This document shows, one piece after another, positions 4,826-7,853 of a stretch of 7,853 bases of DNA. Source of the DNA: JACDAL01 sp035646635 (GTDB taxonomy: Bacteria > Actinomycetota > CADDZG01 > WHSQ01); the NCBI GenBank assembly GCA_035646635.1, contig DASRPA010000026.1, positions 1 to 7,853 on the forward strand, written 5' to 3'. Each line of letters begins with the position of its first letter. Position 1 is the first letter of the stretch. The notes under the pieces were generated by a model that was not told where the DNA came from, searched no databases, and saw nothing but the letters and a program-made list of their open reading frames with translations. The translations under genes and the position numbers were made by a program.

Positions 4826-6609
4826 TGAGGTCGCACCGCTGCGGAGACTTGCGGGCGACGGACGAGGGCGACTCGGTCGCCCTGTGCGGCTGGGTTCACG
4901 CCCGCCGCGACCACGGCGGAGTGATCTTCATCGACCTGCGCGACGTCGCCGGGCTCATCCAGGTCGTCTTCAACTTCTCGGAGGCCCCCGCACTGCAGGG
5001 GGCCGCGGAGGGGCTGCGCTCGGAGTTCTGCGTGCGCGTCGAAGGCGACGTTCGGCACCGCAAGCAGGGGACGGAGAACGAGGCGCTGGCCACCGGTGAG
5101 GTCGAGGTCGCGGCGACCTCGCTCGAAGTGCTGTCGGTGAGCGCCACGCCCCCGTTTCAGGTGGACGAGCATCACGACGCCGAAGAGATGCTGCGTCTGA
5201 AGTATCGCTACCTCGACCTCAGGCGCGCCCGCATGCAGTCGAACCTCCACCTGCGCCACGCCATCCTGTCCTCGATCAGGCGCTTCTACGACGCTCACGG
5301 CTTCACCGAGGTCGAGACGCCGATGCTCACTCGGGCGACGCCCGAGGGAGCGCGCGACTATCTCGTGCCCGCTCGTCTTCACCCCGGCTCCTTCTACGCG
5401 CTGCCGCAATCGCCTCAGCTCTTCAAGCAGCTCCTGATGGTGGCGGGCCTCGACCGCTACTACCAGATCGTGCGCTGCTTCCGAGATGAGGACCTGAGGG
5501 CCGACCGGCAGCCCGACTTCACGCAGCTCGACGTGGAGATGAGCTTCGTCGATCGTGAGGACGTGCTGGCGGTAACCGAGGCGATGTTCAAGCAGGTGTG
5601 GGCCGAGGTGCTGGGGGCCGAGCTGGACGACTTTGTTCGCCTGAGCTTTGCCGAGTCGATGGCCCGCTTCGGCACCGACAAGCCCGACCTGCGCTTCGGC
5701 ATGGAGCTACAGGACCTGTGGGGGGCGCTTCAGCAGACCGAGTTCAGGGTCTTCAGGGCAGGCATTGAGGAGGGTGGTGCGGTCAAGTCCATCGTCCTTC
5801 AGGCACAGGGCGGGATGCCGCGCAAGCAGATCGACGCGCTGGTGGAAGAGGCGAAGGCCCTGGGGGCGGGAGGACTGGTGTGGATTGCGGTCACCGACGA
5901 GGGGTTGCGCTCTCCCATAGAGAAGTTTCTCTCCGAAGACGAGAGGCGCGAGCTTCCCTCAGCCGCAGGCGCCAGGGCGGGGGACCTGATCCTCGTCGTT
6001 GCCGATGGGCGCGCCGAGGTCGTCGACCGGGTGCTGGGCTCGATGCGCAACCGCCTGGGCAAGCAGCTGGGGCTTGTTCCCCAGCGGGCTCGCGATGATT
6101 CCGCCGCGTGGAAGTTCGCCTGGATAGTCGACTTCCCCTGGTTCGAGCGCGACGGGGCCGCGGGGGCATGGAACGCCATCCATCACCCCTTCACCGGGAT
6201 CACGCCGGACACCGTGGACTACCTCGAGAGCGCTCCCGAGAAGGTCATATCGAAGGCCTACGACATAACGCTCAACGGTTGGGAGCTGGCGTCGGGCAGC
6301 ATCAGGATCCACGAGCGGGCGCTGCAGGAGCGGGTGCTCGCCGCACTGGGCATCTCCAAGGAGGAGGCTCAGGCCCGCTTCGGCTTTCTGCTCGACGCAT
6401 TCGCCTTCGGCCCGCCGCCCCACGGCGGGATCGCGCCGGGCATCGACAGGATCGTGGCGCTGGCGGCGGGCGAGGACAACATCCGCGAGGTCATCGCTTT
6501 CCCCAAGACGCAGAGCGCGGCCGACCCGCTCACGGGGGCGCCGGCCCCTGTGGACGCAGACCAGCTGGAGGCCCTGCACCTGGCCCTGAAACCGGCGGGC
6601 CCGACGTAG
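4822..6609 (+). CDS. aspS: Aspartyl-tRNA synthetase, bacterial type
   Basis: The product has 595 residues, close to the usual length of about 590 for bacterial AspRS. The start is ATG at 4822, overlapping the hisS stop; ATG at 4825 also works, and GAAGAGG lies 8 bases upstream. The N-terminal OB-fold anticodon domain covers about 1-110 (LCGWVHARRDHGG, FIDLRD). The catalytic core has PEGARDYLVP (174-183), YALPQSPQLFKQLLMVAG (192-209), motif 2 FRDEDLRADRQPDFTQLD (220-237) and motif 3 GIAPGIDRI (536-544). A GAD-type inserted domain lies at about 285-425, as in bacterial enzymes. His31 is the residue found in non-discriminating AspRS, where E. coli has Leu. If that holds, the enzyme would also load Asp on tRNA-Asn and need GatCAB to convert it; this is inference. 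It is probably co-transcribed with hisS. Confidence 0.97.
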   Translation: MMRSHRCGDLRATDEGDSVALCGWVHARRDHGGVIFIDLRDVAGLIQVVFNFSEAPALQGAAEGLRSEFCVRVEGDVRHRKQGTENEALATGEVEVAATSLEVLSVSATPPFQVDEHHDAEEMLRLKYRYLDLRRARMQSNLHLRHAILSSIRRFYDAHGFTEVETPMLTRATPEGARDYLVPARLHPGSFYALPQSPQLFKQLLMVAGLDRYYQIVRCFRDEDLRADRQPDFTQLDVEMSFVDREDVLAVTEAMFKQVWAEVLGAELDDFVRLSFAESMARFGTDKPDLRFGMELQDLWGALQQTEFRVFRAGIEEGGAVKSIVLQAQGGMPRKQIDALVEEAKALGAGGLVWIAVTDEGLRSPIEKFLSEDERRELPSAAGARAGDLILVVADGRAEVVDRVLGSMRNRLGKQLGLVPQRARDDSAAWKFAWIVDFPWFERDGAAGAWNAIHHPFTGITPDTVDYLESAPEKVISKAYDITLNGWELASGSIRIHERALQERVLAALGISKEEAQARFGFLLDAFAFGPPPHGGIAPGIDRIVALAAGEDNIREVIAFPKTQSAADPLTGAPAPVDADQLEALHLALKPAGPT

Positions 6610-6648
6610 GTCCTGCAACCAGGCTCCAGAAGGGTGGCAAAATAACAC

Positions 6649-6672
6649 CGTGGGCGTCTGCACACGTTTTTT
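6649..6672 (+). terminator. Candidate intrinsic terminator of hisS-aspS
   Basis: CGTG (6649-6652) pairs with CACG (6663-6666). After one G-A mismatch, GC (6654-6655) pairs with GC (6660-6661) around a GTCT loop. Six consecutive T follow at once (6667-6672), a strong terminator signature in such GC-rich DNA. It lies 40 bases past the aspS stop codon. The stem is short, so efficiency may be moderate. Confidence 0.55.
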
Positions 6673-6683
6673 GGTGGGTAAAC

Positions 6684-6712
6684 GCACACCGTGTGCAATT
6701 GCCACCGCACAC
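6684..6712 (-). terminator. Inverted repeats after the cupredoxin gene
   Basis: GCACACCGTGTGC (6684-6696) is a perfect palindrome around one C, and GTGTGC (6691-6696) also pairs with GCACAC (6707-6712) around a ten-base loop. Read on the minus strand the structure lies 18 bases downstream of the cupredoxin stop codon and is followed by GTTT. It may end that transcript. A protein-binding operator is an alternative reading, since the palindrome has only a one-base centre. Confidence 0.35.
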
Positions 6713-6729
6713 TGCGGCGCGGCTCGGAC

Positions 6730-7098
6730 TTACTCGGGGACGATCTCTCCGGTCATCCCCGAGGAGCCGTGGATGCTGCATTCGAACGCGGTCGCCCCGT
6801 CGGGGGCCTCGAACGTGACTGACTTCGACGCGCCCGGCTCGACGTTGCCCGAGTCGAAGCCCGCCTCCTCCGAAGTGAACGTGTGCGGGTTGCTGCCGTC
6901 GTTGGTGAACTCAACGGTGACCTCGCCGGAGGGCACGGCCAACTCGGCCGGGGAGAAGGAGTTGTCTTGAGCGCTGAGCGTCACGCCGCCTCCTCCACCT
7001 CCACCGCTGTCACCGGTTCCGCTGCTTTCGTCGCCCCCACCACAAGCACCCAGCACGAGAGCGAGGGCCGCGGCCCCGATCAGGATCCTTTGCTTCAT
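6730..7098 (-). CDS. Plastocyanin-like cupredoxin lipoprotein
   Basis: The product has 122 residues. An N-terminal signal (MKQRILIGAAALALVL) ends in the lipobox LGAC with Cys19 as the predicted lipidated residue, so the mature protein should be anchored on the outer face of the membrane. A flexible Gly/Ser-rich linker follows (20-38, including seven Gly in a row). Residues about 39-122 form a small cupredoxin domain with a full type 1 copper site: His72 in NPHTF, then Cys107, His110 and Met115. The C-x2-H-x4-M spacing is identical to that of plastocyanin. It probably carries single electrons or binds copper outside the cell; no partner oxidase or reductase is in the window. The start ATG at 7098 has a strong AAGGAGGAG ribosome binding site. 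It is convergent with aspS and divergent from the MFS gene. Confidence 0.92.
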   Translation of the reverse strand: MKQRILIGAAALALVLGACGGGDESSGTGDSGGGGGGGVTLSAQDNSFSPAELAVPSGEVTVEFTNDGSNPHTFTSEEAGFDSGNVEPGASKSVTFEAPDGATAFECSIHGSSGMTGEIVPE

Positions 7099-7141
7099 AG
7101 CTCCTCCTTCTGAAGAGATTTCGAGAAGTCAATCATCCATT

Positions 7142-7157
7142 GTGCTCGCTTGAGCAC
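7142..7157. promoter_or_regulatory. Inverted repeat in the cupredoxin/MFS divergent region
   Basis: GTGCTC (7142-7147) and GAGCAC (7152-7157) form a perfect inverted repeat around GCTT. It sits near the middle of the 98-bp space between the two divergent start codons. This location suits an operator for a dimeric regulator acting on one or both genes; an RNA hairpin is the alternative. No regulator gene is in view. Confidence 0.4.
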
Positions 7158-7182
7158 CTTCCGGGAGTCGAACGCGTTTCCG

Positions 7183-7196
7183 TATCCTTGGAGCCT
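7183..7196 (+). promoter_or_regulatory. Possible promoter and weak ribosome binding site of the MFS gene
   Basis: TATCCT (7183-7188) fits TANNNT and ends eight bases before the ATG at 7197, close to the spacing expected for a leaderless start. GGAG (7190-7193) is also present but only three bases from the ATG, too close for an ideal Shine-Dalgarno. The two readings are alternatives, and no clear -35 element is visible. Confidence 0.3.
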
Positions 7197-7853
7197 ATGA
7201 GGCCCGCGGCGAAGAAGGCTCCTTGGCTGACGCCGGGCGTACGGGGGATCGGCGTGGCGAGTTTTCTGGCCGATCTCGGCCATGAGGTGCCCACTTCCCT
7301 GCTCCCGCGCCTGCTTATTTCCACACTCGGCGCGCCCGCGGCCGCCCTCGGACTGATCGAAGGCGTGGCCGATGGGTTGGCCGGTCTTATGCGTCTGCTC
7401 GGTGGTGCCCTGGCAGACGATCCAGAACGACGCCGTAACGCTGCCGTGGGTGGCTACACGACCACCGCGCTTCTCACGGGCCTGATCGGGGCGGCTCAAT
7501 CCGTGTGGCAGGTGGGATTCATGCGAGCCGGAGGATGGGCGGCCCGCGGGCTGCGGGTGCCGTCGCGCAACGCGTTGCTGGCCGATGCTGTGCCGCCTGA
7601 GTCCTATGGACGGGCCTATGGTTTCGAGCGCGCCATGGACAACCTGGGGGCGGTGGGGGGTCCGCTCCTAGCCCTGATACTGGTGCCCGCCTTCTCCGTA
7701 CGGACGGCGATCCTGCTGTCGATCATCCCCGGGTTGCTGGCCGTAGCAGCAATCCTCTATGCCATCCGCCACCTTCCCCGGCAGACCGCCCGAAGGCGGC
7801 AGCCAATCAGGATCACCGTCAGGCCTCTGATGCGGGGACGACTCGGGCGGTTG
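7197..7853 (+). CDS. MFS transporter, N-terminal half (cut by window end)
   Basis: An open frame from ATG 7197 runs to the last base, giving 219 residues with no stop; the gene continues outside. It reads as the first half of a major facilitator superfamily carrier: a first membrane helix at about 15-40 (GVASFLADLGHEVPTSLLP), motif A in the first cytoplasmic loop (GGALADDPERRR, 69-80), a segment ARGLRVPSRNALLAD (116-130) followed by GRAYGFERAMDNLGAVGGP (138-156), and further helices at about 155-192. The RG-R-P-R-ALLAD plus GRA-GF-RAMD-GAV-GP pattern is typical of one uncharacterised bacterial MFS clade. A basic stretch at 191-215 (RHLPRQTARRR) is probably the start of the central cytoplasmic loop. 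The substrate cannot be told. It is divergent from the copper lipoprotein, with no direct evidence that the two work together. Confidence 0.85.
   Translation, partial: MRPAAKKAPWLTPGVRGIGVASFLADLGHEVPTSLLPRLLISTLGAPAAALGLIEGVADGLAGLMRLLGGALADDPERRRNAAVGGYTTTALLTGLIGAAQSVWQVGFMRAGGWAARGLRVPSRNALLADAVPPESYGRAYGFERAMDNLGAVGGPLLALILVPAFSVRTAILLSIIPGLLAVAAILYAIRHLPRQTARRRQPIRITVRPLMRGRLGRL

Noticed and set aside
3484..6609. A 1041-codon open frame containing aspS and running through hisS in another frame
   Set aside because: Only the part from 4822 is aspS. The upstream 446 codons overlap a clear HisRS gene in a different frame and are Arg/Pro/Gly-rich, as expected for a shadow frame in high-GC DNA.
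6660..6712. CRISPR-like array from the three evenly spaced GCACAC copies
   Set aside because: The repeated unit is only six bases, there are three copies, and no cas genes are present. Operator sites or terminators fit better.
7095..7499. A 134-residue minus-strand open frame upstream of the cupredoxin gene
   Set aside because: It overlaps the MFS gene on the opposite strand, shows no family motif, and the cupredoxin has its own strong ribosome binding site and signal peptide start.

Overview
The window is high-GC, gene-dense bacterial DNA with G/C-rich third codon positions. Its genes look actinobacterial: an AbiEi-like/DUF559 protein, a leaderless-type promoter, a free-standing HATPase protein and an MFS protein of a clade common in that phylum. 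An uncultured or poorly sampled member of Actinomycetota is the best guess. This is inferred from gene content only, because no rRNA or other strong marker is present.

Left region (1-1113): one gene (143-1066, +) encodes a winged-helix/AbiEi-like N-terminus joined to a DUF559 (Vsr-like, PD-(D/E)XK) nuclease domain. It lies between two perfect 34-bp inverted copies of one sequence, at 1-34 and 1080-1113. The left copy starts at the first base of the window, so the repeat may be longer. The right copy overlaps the last codons of the next gene. The arrangement resembles a small nuclease-carrying insertion unit and is the most notable observation here.

Minus-strand block (1103-3485): in transcription order, the two halves of a split transketolase (N-terminal subunit 3485-2649, C-terminal subunit 2652-1693, joined by an ATGA overlap), a terminator-like hairpin, then a small HATPase-domain protein (1585-1103) that probably has its own promoter.

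Plus-strand block (3566-6609): hisS and aspS, overlapping by 4 bases and probably co-transcribed. The promoter is of leaderless type, and a candidate intrinsic terminator follows aspS. AspRS carries His at position 31, which hints at a non-discriminating enzyme.

Right region (6730-7853): a small plastocyanin-like copper lipoprotein (minus strand) is divergent from an MFS transporter (plus strand) that runs off the window end. Their 98-bp shared upstream region contains a perfect 6-bp inverted repeat. No tRNA, rRNA, CRISPR array or transposase gene was seen, and no gene-free stretch exceeds 300 bases.
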